From assembly GCA_028583415.1 (NCBI GenBank), contig CM053266.1, positions 1,905,816-1,969,815 on the forward strand: 64,000 nt of DNA, read 5' to 3'. Positions 22,937 through 34,562 of this stretch are shown here, piece by piece; within the stretch, counting starts at the first letter, position 1; every line of letters begins with the position of its first letter. Origin of the DNA: Protea cynaroides. Taxonomy: Eukaryota; Streptophyta; Magnoliopsida; Proteales; Proteaceae. The notes under the pieces were generated by a model. The model was not told the origin of the DNA, made no database searches, and saw only the letters and a program-made list of their open reading frames with translations. The translations under genes and the position numbers were made by a program.

Positions 22937-25900
22937 ATAAAAATTTTGTCCTCAAAATTGTACGTACCTTCTGAATCAAATAAGTAAGGGTATTGCTTTC
23001 TCATAGCATTTTCTTCTTCCCATGTAATTTCTTCCATGTCTCTACTTTTCCATGTGACCTTAACATAGTAGATATCTCTATTGCGTAGACGTTGAACCTT
23101 TCGACTAGTGATTTCTGTTGGTGTTACTTCAAACGTCAAATCATCAGTCAATTCTGGCAACTCCACTGTCAAAACATGCGTTGGGTCTTTGACATACTTC
23201 TTCAATAAGGAAATGTGAAATACGTCATGCACGCTTGACATGGATGGCGGTAGTGCTAACTGATAAGCCACTTTTCCACGCTTAGCTAAAATTTCATACG
23301 TCCGAACATATCTTGAACTTAACTTCCCTTTCTATCCGAACCTCTTCAATCCTCGCATAGGCGATACCTTCAAAAATACTTTATCACCAACGGTGAATTC
23401 TAGATCTCTTTGTCGAGTATCCGCATATTGCTTCTGGCGGTTCTGAGTTGTTCTCACTCTTTCCTTGATGATGTCGACCACTTGACAAGTCTCTTCAACA
23501 AATTCTGGTCCAACAATACTACGTTCTCCAACTTCATTCCAAAACAAGGGAGTTCGACACTTCCTGCCATACAGTGCTTCATAAGGTGACATCTGTATAG
23601 TGGCCTGATAGCTATTGTTATAAGCGAACTTGATCAATGGCAACTTTTCGTCCCATGATCCTTTGAAATCAATTACACATGCTCGTAGTATATCTTTTAG
23701 AATCTGGATTGTACGCTCTGATTGTCCGTCTGTCTGTGGGTGGAATGCAGTACTGAACTTCAATGTTGTACCCATAGCCTTTTGCAATCCTTCCCAAAAC
23801 TTGGAAGTAAATCGTGGATCTCTGTCAGACACAATGCTTTCTGATACACCGTGTAACCAAACAATATTATCCACATACAGCTTTGCTAACCTTTCCAGTG
23901 TATACTGAGGTCGTATAGGTATGAAGCGAGCTGTTTTAGTCAGACGGTCCACAATCACCCAAACTGCGTCAACTACTCGAGGAGTCAATGGTAGTCCTGT
24001 GATGAAGTCCATAGTGATGCAGTCCCATTTCCATGCTGGTTCCGGTAATGGCTGTAACAGTCCTACGGGTCTTTGTCGTTCAGCCTTTACTTTCTGACAA
24101 TTTAGGTATTGAGACACGAACTTAGCTACATCTGCCTTCATTCCCCTCCACCAATATAGTTTCTTCAGATCATGATACATTTTTGTACTTCCAGGATGTA
24201 TCGAATAGATGGTGGTATGGGCTTCTTTCATCAGTCGGTGTCTAATGTCCATACTTTCTGTTTTAGGTACACATATTCTTCCTTTGTATTTTAGTACCTT
24301 CTCATCATCCAAGGTGAACTCAAGGTTAGTCCTACCTTTCTCAATATCTTCTTACACTATTCTCAGATAAGGATCTGCTTTGATAACTGTCTTCACTTCG
24401 TCCACTATATCCGGTATAATCTTCAATGCCGCGAACATATTCGAAAACCGATGAATAAACCCTTGGTTAGCTGATTCATCCGTTGTATCTATCACATACT
24501 GCTCGTTGTCGTGATTGGACACCATTCCATTGGTACACATTGCTGCAGTCGTGTTAACTTCTCCTTGAGATTTTATCATTGCTTTTCTGCTCAATGCATC
24601 TGCTACCACGTTCACTTTTCCCGGATGATACTGGATGTCAAAATCATAGTCTTTCAATAGTTCCAGCCATCTTCTTTGTCTCATATTCAACTCCTTCTGA
24701 TTAAATAAATAAGTAAGACTTTTATGGTCCGACTTAATCTGAAATTTTTCCCCGTATAGGTAATGTCTCCATATCTTGACAACATGTACTACTGCCGCTA
24801 ACTCCAAATCATGAGTGGGGTAATTTTTCTCATGTACCTTCAACTGTCTTGAAGCATAGGCAATTACTTGCTCTCCTTGCATAAGCACACATCCTAGTCC
24901 CAGTCCCGACGCATCGGTGTATAAGGTAAACGTCTGTCCTGGAATGGGGATGGTCAATATTGGGGCGGATATCAATCTGGTCTTCAATGTCTGGAAGCTC
25001 TTCTCACATTTATCCGTCCACACAAACTTTTCACCCTTCTTGGTCAAACTGGTGAGAGGTACGGCAATCCGAGAATAGTCTTCCACGAATCTCCGATAAT
25101 AACCAGCTAGACCCAGAAAACTTCTAATTTCTGAAACGCTCTTTGGTGCTTCCCACTTTACAATAGCCTCGATCTTGCTGGGGTCCACTTTGATTCCTTC
25201 AACGGATACCACATGGCCTAGAAATGCGACTTCACTTAGCCAAAACTCGCACTTTGAAAATTTGGCATATAGCTTCTCTTTCCTTAAACGTTGTAGGGCT
25301 GTGTTTAGGTTCTTGATATGGGTTTCCTTGTCCTTGGAATATACCAATATGTCATCAATAAATACTATAACCGACGTATCCAACATATCATGGAAAACTC
25401 AGTTCATAAGTTCCATGAACGTTGCCGGTGCATTAGTTAATCCGAAAGACATCACCAAAAATTCATAGTGTCCGTATCTGGTCCTGAAAGCTGTCTTCGG
25501 AATATCCCCTTCTTTAATCTTCAGCTGATGATAGCCTAATCGAAGATCGATATTAGAAAATACTCTTGCTCCTTGTAACTGATCGAACAAGTCATCGATC
25601 CGAGGTAGTGGATATCGAATCTTGATTGTCAGTTTATTCAACTCCCGATAGTCGATGCATAATCGAACGCTACCATCCTTCTTCTTTGCGAACAACACCG
25701 GTGCCCCCCATGGAGATATACTGGGTCGAATATAACCCTTGTCCAGCAGTTCTTGTAGTTGCACTTTTAGTTCCTTCAGTTTCGTAGGAGCCATTCTATA
25801 AGGTGTTTTTGATACGGGTGCGGCTCCCGGTATCAGGTCTATTACAAACTCCATGGCCCGGTCGGGTGGTAATCCGGGTAGTTCCTCTGAAAATACGTCA

Positions 25901-26406
25901 GGGTAATCCCACAAGACATCAATGTTTTCCATTCGTGGTGCTTCCTTGGTTAGGTCAACCACTGATACTAGATACCCGACTGCTCCCTTCTCCAGGCACT
26001 TCTTAGCCTTTAATGTTGAGAGTATTAGCTTGCGTCTCCGGGGAAGTTTGGTTCCCGAGAAACTGAATTCTGCCCCTTCTTTGTCTTTGAATGATAGCTT
26101 CTTTTCGGCGCATAACAGATTTGCAGAATGCCGAGCTAACCAGTCCATTCCCAAGATGACATCAAAGTCTTCCATCTCAAGTTGTATCAAGGTTGCATCT
26201 AAGATCTGCTCTCCAATGAGAACTGGACATGGTCCATAGCCCTTCTCTAGTTCCACTTCTAACCCCATCAGTGACCGTACCAGTAATTTGTAGTCTAATG
26301 TTTTGATGGGTAATATAGTCTTCTTTCCAAATGACACAGATATAAAGGAGTGAGTAGCTCCGGAATCGAAGAGTACTCTGGCGGGTACGCCATTTATAGG
26401 TACAAT
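22923..26406 (-). pseudogene. pol: A3 pol, one frame with three stops
   Basis: Starts in the protease (IVPINGVPARVLFDSGATHS; catalytic DSG near 26360). GMDWLARHSANLL, RT (FIDDILVYSKD, catalytic DD at 25351-25356), RNase H (TDASGLGLGCVLMQG), integrase zinc region and DDE core, and the chromodomain-like tail DIYYVKVTWKSRDMEEITWE follow. The whole length of about 1,150 codons stays in one frame, broken by three stops at 25399, 24352 and 23332. Each fits a C-to-T change (CGA, CAA, CAG in the relatives). A zinc-binding Cys of integrase is Tyr (24106-24108). The frame has no stop before the LTR and runs into it. Confidence 0.92.
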
Positions 26407-26479
26407 ATCGGTGATGTATCTTTACTCAGTCTACATGCCCATTCAATGTAATTACAACTTTAAAAGTTTCAGTCGTACC
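26407..26479 (-). other. gag-pol junction spacer, A3 (73 nt)
   Basis: The gag frame ends here with TGA (26426-26428), 19 codons after SPDVVT. The pol frame has a TAA about ten codons before the protease motif and no ATG. Gag and pol differ by one frame. Confidence 0.65.
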
Positions 26480-27721
26480 TGTGACCACATCGGGTGATGC
26501 GGCCGCATCTTCGGACGTGACAGCATATACACGTCCCTGATGGAATTGCTTCTTGGGTTTAGGGCACTCCCTTGCCATATGTCCGGGCTGGTTGCAGTTA
26601 AAACACTTCGGGGCTTCAGAATTTGGCTTTGGCTGAGGTTGAGCTATTGGGGTAGTCTTGGTTGCAGCATTAAAATTCTGAGGACGGAAAGGCCTATATG
26701 TCCTGTTATTGCCTCCGTTGTAGGAGTTTCTGGCTGGTCTCTTGATGCCTCTGTTCTGAGTAAGGTAACTCTCCTTCTGGCTCGATTCAATCACTCGAGC
26801 AATCTGGACAGCTTCATTATATATTGTCTTCTCTAAGCCCAGAACATGTTCTCTGATGCTTCCTCTCAGTCCCGTGACGAACCTACGGGTTTTGGTTTCT
26901 TCTTCTTACATACTCAGTGGTGCGAAGAAAAACAGCTCTTCATAACGCTGTTGGTACGCATCCACTGACATCGGTCCCTAATAAAGACTCAGGAACTCCT
27001 TCTCCATCGAATCTCTGAAGCTTCGTGGAAAATATTTCTCGAAGAATGCTTCTTTATATATAGCCCATGTCAGTAGGGCGTGCTTGGTCAGTAAATATGT
27101 CTTCGTGGATTTCCACCAATGGTGTGCGTCGCCCTTGAGCATGAAGGTGGCACATAGTACTTTCTCTTCCTCTGTAATAGTCATCATGAGGAAGTTTCTC
27201 TCCATCTCGTCTATCCAGTGTGCTGGCCACAATGGATCAGACGGTTTGCCATTGAATTCTCTGGGTTTCATCTTCAGAAATCTCTCCACTAGCCGAGAGT
27301 GATCCAGTTGGTTTTGGGGGTTTGCCCCAAACATATAGGGTGGATGCTGGTAATTCCCTTGAGCTGCTTCCGGTACATGCACTGGAATTGGTGCAGCCGG
27401 TTGTTGAGGTGTCTGAGGGGCTGGGTGGTTACCTACTGGTGCTGCACTAGCTTATCCGGTGTGCATGCGTGCAGCCTGAGTGGCTTGGAACATAATTCCC
27501 ATGGCAACCTACATCTGAGCCTGTGCGTGTTGCATCTACTGCAGCTGCTGTGCCAGATTCATCACCACTGTTGCTAGCTCTGGTGGTGGAGGTGGCAAAT
27601 TTGTAGGGTTTGCCGGTTCTGGATTTCCCGGTGCATAGTTATTCTCTTGACTAGTCTCCTCCACTGGTGGTAGTGGTGGGACTGTGTTTCGGGTATGTCG
27701 GGTCACTCTACGTCCAGACAT
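26426..27721 (-). pseudogene. gag: A3 gag, broken
   Basis: Start ATG at 27721 (MSGRRVTRHTRNTVPPLPPV). Pro-rich N-terminus; capsid core with SRLVERFLKMKPREFNGKP, DPLWPAHWIDEMERNF and LKGDAHHWWKSTKTY; then ESSQKESYLTQNRGIKRP; and one CCHC knuckle, CFNCNQPGHMAREC, near 26605. Stops at 27536-27538 and 26978-26980 are TAG where A1 keeps CAG. A frame slip lies near 26940. Typical length for the lineage (about 430 codons). It lies divergently from the antisense gene, with about 480 bp between the start and the antisense exon 1 donor. Confidence 0.9.
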
Positions 27722-27857
27722 ATTTCTTTTCGGTGATTGGTGGTGCCTGAAAATCATCAAATAGGTTAGAAGTCATTTATATTTCATGTAGGCACGCTAA
27801 CCAATAATCAATTCCAATTCTAGTTCATTTTATAAAAAAAATGCTGTCTTTTCTATG

Positions 27858-28060
27858 CAGGGTCGATGGTATGTCCGACCCTTGGTATCCGACCCTGGGA
27901 ATGACCTGTTCTTCCCGAGAGCTGAGGGTCGATGCGAGGGTCGATGGGTGTCCGACCCTCAGTTCCGACCCTTAGTTTTCTGTCGGGTTCCCGAGAGCCG
28001 AAGGCCGATGGGAGGGTCGATTGTGCTAGTCGAATTGTCCGACCCTCGGACCAAAAATCA
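27858..28060 (+). promoter_or_regulatory. AGGGTCG motif block between A3 gag and the antisense gene
   Basis: At least eight GGGTCGAT / CGACCCT occurrences on both strands, equivalent to the 75-bp tandem block of A1 but less regular. It separates two divergent genes. Regulatory role inferred. Confidence 0.55.
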
Positions 28061-28203
28061 GATTTTTAAGATCCGATTCTGGGTCATTTCTCACTATTCC
28101 TCCTCTGTTTCGACTCGTCTCTACTCTCTGAGTTGCTACAGTGCTACTCTACTATTTTTGGTCGGTTTGACTCTGGGTTTCGACGTCCACGTCATCCATA
28201 CAG

Positions 28204-28645
28204 GTATATCCACTCATCTTCACCTGTTTTTAGGTTTTCTTTTCTAGGTTTTTGCATATTTAACTTGTATTTTCTAAATTAAACTTTTTCCTACCGTAAA
28301 AATTCGATTTTTATTGGGGGCTTTTGTTATTGGTGTCTCGAGGAACGAAAGCCCTCAAAAATTTTTGAGTTTCATCGGTTGGTTATCGGGAAACTTGAAA
28401 TTTTCTCTTTTTGCCCTAATTTGTCGGCATTTTCGATTTTTCTTGAATTTCTTCAGATTGGACATCGTCAGTTAAAATTTCCTACTGCATGTGGGTTGTA
28501 GGATATGTTTAAACCTACGTAAGTCCTTATGCCCACTTGAAATGTGAGAAATGGGGCTTTATGATCAACTTATGTCGCTATTACATCAAATTTTAGATTT
28601 TTATCCTATTAACTCCTTGTTTTTCTTTTCTTTCTTATTTTGCAG
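28204..28645 (+). other. Predicted 5'-UTR intron of the A3 antisense gene
   Basis: Donor CAG|GTATAT, acceptor TTATTTTGCAG, 442 bp, ending five bases before the ATG. Same place and same length as in A1. Confidence 0.6.
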
Positions 28646-28650
28646 ATACT

Positions 28651-29976
28651 ATGGCTCATACCAAGGTACCCAGAGTGCGTGATCCTCTCTGCTTCCGTTC
28701 AAATGAAGCTGAGGCACAGTATGCTGACTATGCACGTAAGAAAGTGGAACGAGGTCGCATGGTGAACTTGGCTGAGCTAGCCTTGTTCAATGTAGAGGGA
28801 GCATTTGGTGATATGGGGTGGCTCCCTATCATCACATACGACACGTGCACATGTCCAGATTTGGTGCGCCAGTTCTATTGTAATCTCCAGGTGGTGGGGA
28901 ATTACAATGACGTTGAGCATGGTCAGGAGTTGCGCATTACCAGTTACGTCAAGGGGGTGCACATTTCCTTTGATTATCGGCAGCTGGCCGATCTGTTGGG
29001 CATTCCCTATGATGGCCCCATTGTGTACTGTGTGCCGGGAGAGCCACAGTTTGTTGAGATGGAGATGAGGGCAGAGATCGACAACCAGCTGTTATGCCCT
29101 AATCGCTGGAAGATTAGAGCCTGTTACTTGCGTCCAGCTCCACGGGTCTTCTGTAAGATTATCCAGCACAATCTAATACCACTGAGTGGGCACTATGAGA
29201 GGGTCTCTCAGCTGACACAGTTTCTGATATACAGTATCTGCACTCGCCAGCCGGTCTGCCTTCCTTACATCATCATGCGGACGATGATTAGTGCTACATT
29301 GTCCGGTCATAGGGGTAATCTACCCTATGGACGCATGATTACAGTTCTACTGACCCATCTGGGGGTGGATCTAGTAGATGAGAAGATCCAGGAGAAGACC
29401 TTCTCGTCGCCTCTAGATTGGGAGGCAATCTGCAAGATGGGGCTGCGAGATGCTGAGGTTAGTGATGAGGAGAGGAACGCGATGGTGTGCCCTCACACTC
29501 GGGTCGAGATGGCTGATGCTGAGGCTGCTGCTGCTGCTGCTAGAGCTCGAGTGGATCCGATCGACGATGACGATCGTATGTATATGGACGTCGACTCGAT
29601 ACCACCGCCTTCACCTACACATGCGGCTCGAGTTGGTACTTCTTCTGCGGCGGCTCCTGCACCTGAGGCTGGTCCTTCCCACTTAGCTGATCCTTAACTT
29701 CCACCTTCAGCCATGATGGAGATGCTGCAGGAGATCAGGGATGCTCAGCGCAGATCTGATCTGAGGATGGATGAGCTGTTGGCTGTTCAGCACGCATCAG
29801 ATGCGCGGATGGGAGAGCTCCTAGAGGTGCAGCGTGCGACTGATCAGAGGATAGCCGGTCTCACAGCTAGTCTACAGACGACCCAGACTCAGATAGCCTG
29901 GTTGACTAGAGTCTATGCAGAGGACTATGACAGAGACCGTGAGGCACCGCCTCCTCCTTCGCCTCTAGCTTCCTGA
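28651..29976 (+). CDS. A3 antisense gene, nearly intact (one internal stop)
   Basis: A 442-codon frame read opposite to gag-pol, starting MAHTKVPRVRDPLCFRSNEA. Residues about 30-230 form a conserved domain with GAFGDMGWLPIITYDTCTCP, LVRQFYCNLQVVG, LRITSYVKGVHISFDYRQ and LADLLGIPYDGP. Residues 280-350 are Ala-rich, acidic (DDDDRMYMDVDS) and Pro-rich. The tail has heptad-like MDELLAVQ, MGELLEVQ repeats suggesting oligomerisation, then PPPPSP. The only break is TAA at 29695-29697, a C-to-T type change; the frame continues unchanged beyond it. The domain resembles the plant 'putative plant transposon protein' family (PF20167, from memory). No catalytic motif is recognised. If made, it would be a nuclear or cytosolic accessory protein of the element. 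Confidence 0.75.
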
Positions 29977-30242
29977 GTGTACTTTTTATCTTTTCCTTGT
30001 ACTTCAGAGTAACTTTTCGGGTTGTGGACTGTACTCTGCTTTAACGATGTATATACATTTTGTTTCTCTCACTCATTGTATGTAACTTATTTTCCCTTTA
30101 ATAGATGCATTATTATCTTTTTAAATTTGGTCTCAATCATCACTTGTGCTTACAGTGTGATTGTATTAAAGCTTTCAATTTATCCTATCTCAGTTCACAA
30201 TGGTCTTGAATGTGTATCAGTTCGGCGGGCAAGGCCTAAGAT
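29977..30242. other. A3 leader / antisense gene 3' region
   Basis: AT-rich and non-coding, similar to the leaders of A1, A4 and A5. No gene seen. Confidence 0.6.
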
Positions 30243-30254
30243 GCTCTGATACCA
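30243..30254 (-). other. Primer-binding site of A3
   Basis: GCTCTGATACCA (reverse complement of TGGTATCAGAGC, initiator tRNA-Met), three bases from the LTR. Confidence 0.9.
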
Positions 30255-30257
30255 AGT

Positions 30258-32558
30258 TATCACACCCCAATTCTGCCCTATTCAGAATGATGTGATGAAC
30301 CACTAAATAACCAACGGTTCAACCAGGATCTCAAATAGGCTATCCCCGCGTTATCCAAACTTACACACATCCATAATCATAATCAGAGTAAATACACAAT
30401 AGCGAAAATCTTGTAAATAAATGAACTGAGAATCTATGTGATATTAAAATTTAAATAACAATTTATTCTGTATCAACCGAGACATAAATAAATATCAATA
30501 CAAATCTTTAATAAATCCAAATAAAGAAACCTATAAAAATATCTAATCAAACACACACGAGTTGCACTCGCAAGAGGAGTCGTGTGTATCCACTTCAGCT
30601 TCAACTTCCATCGCTGCCACGTTCCCGTATGCAGACGCATTCACATAGTTTTCAATAGTATAACCTGCATCATCAACTAAAAATATTCGACGTCGAGGGG
30701 TGAGCACACATCACGGCTCAGTGAGTAGCCAAAACAATGCAACAATACATATGCATGCAAAAAGTCAATTTATATCTTTGGTCTGGTATATAAGTTTGCA
30801 GTATGCAATAAAAAGGTTTAGGTAGCCAAAGGTCGCGTTTATTGTCTCCGCCTCTATACATGAGTGTGTGACGTTACCCGAAGATCACGTTTATCGTCAA
30901 CTCACATGCACCCAACCACGAACATTATATAACAAAGGTTACGTTTATTGCTATATAGTGCCATACCAACACGTAAGCCCCTGTTGGCGAGGGCTGCAAA
31001 ATGGGCTTGCAACTAACCAATCCTAATGCCAAACAGTGTATCCAAGGCCTCACCCCAGCATCCCTCAGAATGTCCATAGAGATAGAGCTAAGGCCCCCCG
31101 GTAGAGTCAGAGACTACATGGACCGAGACCACCTCCCCTGATACTCTACGACATAATAGTTCTGCTAAAGTAATGGCGATACGACAATGCCAATGCACAA
31201 GACTTGAGTTAGAGATAGAGCTAAAGTGTTGAGACCCACCAAAGGTTAACGTTTATTGACGTTCTCATCACACCTCCCTTGATACTCGCTTGCATCAAGC
31301 ACATCAACCACACACATACAAGCACATGCCTATTCCTATCATCATCATCATCATCATCATGTTATAAATAATAAATTAAATATGCATGAACAAGTAATAG
31401 AAATATTGGATGGCATGCTGTATGCACATTACAAACATATTCGCACAGAATCAAACATGGCATAGGACTCAAGAAATAGAAAAGAGTTTATTATTAACCA
31501 ATTTAGTTTGGGGTTAAGGTTCCTCACCTTAGCTTGCTATAAGATATTTTTCCAAGCTTTAGAATAACCTTTACAGTGTTATTGTATTGCTAGAAGCCCT
31601 AACAAAGTCGATAGAATTTAATTAAAATTTATTTGGAATTAAAAACTACTCTGTTAACTGAGGGTCGGAGGTAGGGTCGATGGGTCTATCGACCCTCCCC
31701 TCTTCCTGGACTTCCTGAATGCTGAGGGTCGATGGTCAGGAATACCTAGGGTCGGATGGCCTATCGACCCTGGGTGCGACCCTTGGTGCACTTTGGTCCA
31801 ATTTCCACTTTTTAGTCCATTCCTTGTGTTTGGGGTCCTATGGCTTGCTTCTACATTCCATTCAACATTCATTCCATGGTCTGAAACCATGAATCATCCA
31901 CCTAGATAGCTTTCATACATTCTCCTAGGGTTTTCCATGAAAACCTAACCATGGATTGATGGTTTGGGTTTCTCCGAGATCACACTCTCAACAATTACTA
32001 ACCTAAGGTCTGTAGAAACTTATGGAATTAGTGTCCATACCTGAGAAGATAACTTTTCCTCTGAAATTCTTCTCCTTTTTGCTAAGTTCTCTTGCTTTCC
32101 TCTCTTCTTCCTCTTTTCCTTCTCCTCTCTTTCTCTCAATTCAATTAGGGTTGTGAAATGAGTGAAAGTGGCTTAGGGACGTCCTTTAAATAGAGTAGGA
32201 ACATCTTAAATAAGTCCCATTGAGATTTGGAAAGAATCCCAATCGAAAAATATAGAAATTTTCTAATTTCTATATTCGACAGAAACCGAGGGTCGATTGG
32301 AGGGTCGATGATCCCGTCGACCCTAGGGTCTTAAGCTGTCCGACCCTCCCTTCAAAACTGAGGGTCTGACTTTCTGTTTTGGGAGGTCCGACCCTGCTTA
32401 GCTGGGTATGCGACCCTTCCCCTAATTTAAGTATTTTTGGGTCGATTTGATACCTAGGATCTCGATCTCCTTCACGCCCTTGGTCCATTTGACTCGACCA
32501 TGACGGGTAAACCTGGTTCAAGGTGGTAAGACCGGGTTAGATTGACACGGGTCTTACA
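30258..32558 (-). repeat. 5' LTR of A3 (2301 bp)
   Basis: Partner of 20626-22922. The terminal TG is mutated (TATCACACC at 30258). CGACCCT clusters lie at 31661-31785 and 32286-32440; the first has lost part of the sequence found in the other LTR. Right end GGGTCTTACA. Confidence 0.93.
30543..30677 (-). CDS. LTR-encoded 45-codon small ORF, A3 5' LTR copy
   Basis: VDDAGYTIENYVNASAYGN ... HDSSCECNSCVFD-stop. Intact CxCxxC, 45 codons. Confidence 0.5.
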   Translation of the reverse strand, partial: VDDAGYTIENYVNASAYGNVAAMEVEAEVDTHDSSCECNSCVFD

Positions 32559-32563
32559 GTGTA

Positions 32564-34469
32564 ACCTACATCAACATCTAAAAACAATGTATATACAAAG
32601 GGTGAGCTCACAACTTAGCTCAGTAAGACAATCAGACAGTTTCACAATATTATGCATGAGTAACAATCATTTTATGCTGTGGTATGGTTTAAGTTTGTAA
32701 TGTGCTATAGAAAGGTTTGGTGGCCCCCGCACCTCTATACATGAGTGTGTGGCACCGCATAGTAGATCACACCACCACCGGCCCACATGCACCCATCATG
32801 GAATAGAGATAGAGCTAAGGTATCCCCGTACCTCCCCTGATACCCTACGCATACCAGTACCTAAGACCCTACCTGGCCAGGGCTCGCAAACTGGGCTCGC
32901 AACTAACCAATCCTATATGTCATCAATGTAGGCTCTATCCCAGCACAACCATCTACGGCATAGAGATAGAGCTAGAGAGTGCAGGCCGGGCTGGAGACCA
33001 CAACACCTCACCTCCCCCTGATACCCTATCCACAACTAACACACTAGGATAGAACAATACGCAGGTTGACCCTATCCCAACATAACTCCCTACGGCATAG
33101 AGATAGAGCTAAAGCATCGTGGACAAGCCAGCGTCGGCATCGGAGACCACAGTGCCCCATAACCATGGCCAGGCCAACATCAACATCGAAGACCACCGTA
33201 CCACGACCTTCCCCTGATACCCCACCCGTACCAAGCATGTTAAAATAGACTACTACAAAAATGCCAGTGTGAGGAATGATCCCAGGCCCCATGCCCCACT
33301 CCACACACCAACGAAAATAATCACATGCCTAACAATCACATCATATTATGCATGAACAATAATAATAACTGAAAGTAAAGGATGGCATGTGAATATACAC
33401 AAACATCACTTCATATATATTTAGGGTTATTAACAACGATTTACTGTCCATTAATTATTAGGGTTTAGGTCAGATTCCCTTACCTGACGCTCGTTTGATA
33501 GCTTGCTCCACGTCGCAAGATCCAAACGTGCTATCACAAAGTCCTACATAATATTAGGGTTTCATTAGAATAGTCTTCTTAGGATTTCACGTTGGTCGAA
33601 AACCAACAAAGTCCAATACTAGCCTTTCAGAGATGACCGGTCGCAACATACCGGTTGCAGCTCTATGAGAAAACTAGCAACCGGTATGGTCAGCCGGTCC
33701 CCACAGACCAGCCCCCCGGAAGGTACCGGTGGCAACATACCAGTCGCACAGGGTGTCTTTTGACTGTCGTCGATCAGGCTCCATGGATTTCTAGGGTTTC
33801 TCCTATCCATTCTAAGTCTGAGTTTTGAGTTGGAGTTACCTCCAACTCATTCAAGTCTAGTTTAGATGATAACCATCCTAGAACTCGAATCTAGGGTTTG
33901 ACAGAAATTTAAGGTTTAATGGCCAACTAGAGTTTTAGATCAATACCTGCTTTGCATGGTATTGATCCACCCATACAACTATCCTAGAGTCATAGAGTAA
34001 GAAGAATGATTCAAATACTTACCGTTGACTGGCGTAGGTGAGCGTCGTCGAACGGCAAGGGCGGCATTTCCTTCTTCTTCCTAGCTTCTTCTCCTTCTCC
34101 AACCTCCTTCTCCTTTCTAGGGTTCGTGAGAGATAATGGAAAGGATTTGAGAAGGTTTAGAGGTGTTTATATAGGATAATATTAGGGTTTAGTAACCCTA
34201 TTAGGATTAGGAAGGTCCAGGTATTAGGGTTTAGGAAAGTGGGACCCACAAAGATCCAATTCTGGATCTCCGTAGTCAACTGCGTAGAGTTGACCGGTCG
34301 TCCGGTACCATCGATCGATCAACATAAAATGACACTTATTTGACCGTCTTTGATCCGATTTCGTACCTGTTTGTCATCCGCTCGTCCTGTCTGGCCCGGT
34401 GATGATCGAAAGACCTGCTACGACATGAAATCAAGGTTTAGACCGGGTTTATGGAGTGCGGGTCTTACA
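32564..34469 (-). repeat. B2 3' LTR, right segment
   Basis: Continues 20224-20625 after the A3 insertion. CCGGTCG clusters lie at 33635-33745 and 34283-34320; the TATA-like CCTATATAAA (34166-34175, minus) lies between them. Joined length is about 2.31 kb, as in B3. On the minus strand ATGCCGCCCTTGCC (near 34060) precedes a good donor, AACG|GTAAGT. Confidence 0.9.
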
Positions 34470-34562
34470 ACTCCCCCACCCTTAAAAGAAATTTCGTCCC
34501 CAAAATTTACATGTAGGTTTCACAACTCCCCCACCCTTAAAAGAAATTTCGGCTTCAAAATT
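34470..34562 (-). repeat. Duplicated polypurine-tract region of B2
   Basis: AACTCCCCCACCCTTAAAAG plus the following GAAATTTCG stands twice, beginning near 34468 and 34524. Each copy contains a purine tract (minus strand GGGTGGGGGAGTT). The same duplication exists in B3, so it was inherited. Confidence 0.8.

Larger units (their letters stand above)
20626..32558 (-). mobile_element. A3: complete family A chromovirus (11.9 kb)
   Basis: Both LTRs are present (20626-22922 and 30258-32558). The flanks are a perfect 5-bp target duplication, GTGTA (20621-20625 and 32559-32563), and the host B2 LTR reads continuously when A3 is removed. Internal order from the right: primer-binding site, antisense gene (plus strand), divergent motif block, gag, pol, polypurine tract. 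The LTRs are 2297 and 2301 bp and differ at scattered positions, so this is not a brand-new copy. Confidence 0.95.

Noticed and set aside
26407..26479. Spliceosomal intron between gag and pol
   Set aside because: GT and AG dinucleotides exist, but none of the pairs tested restores the pol frame in A1 or A3, and the donor is GA in A1.
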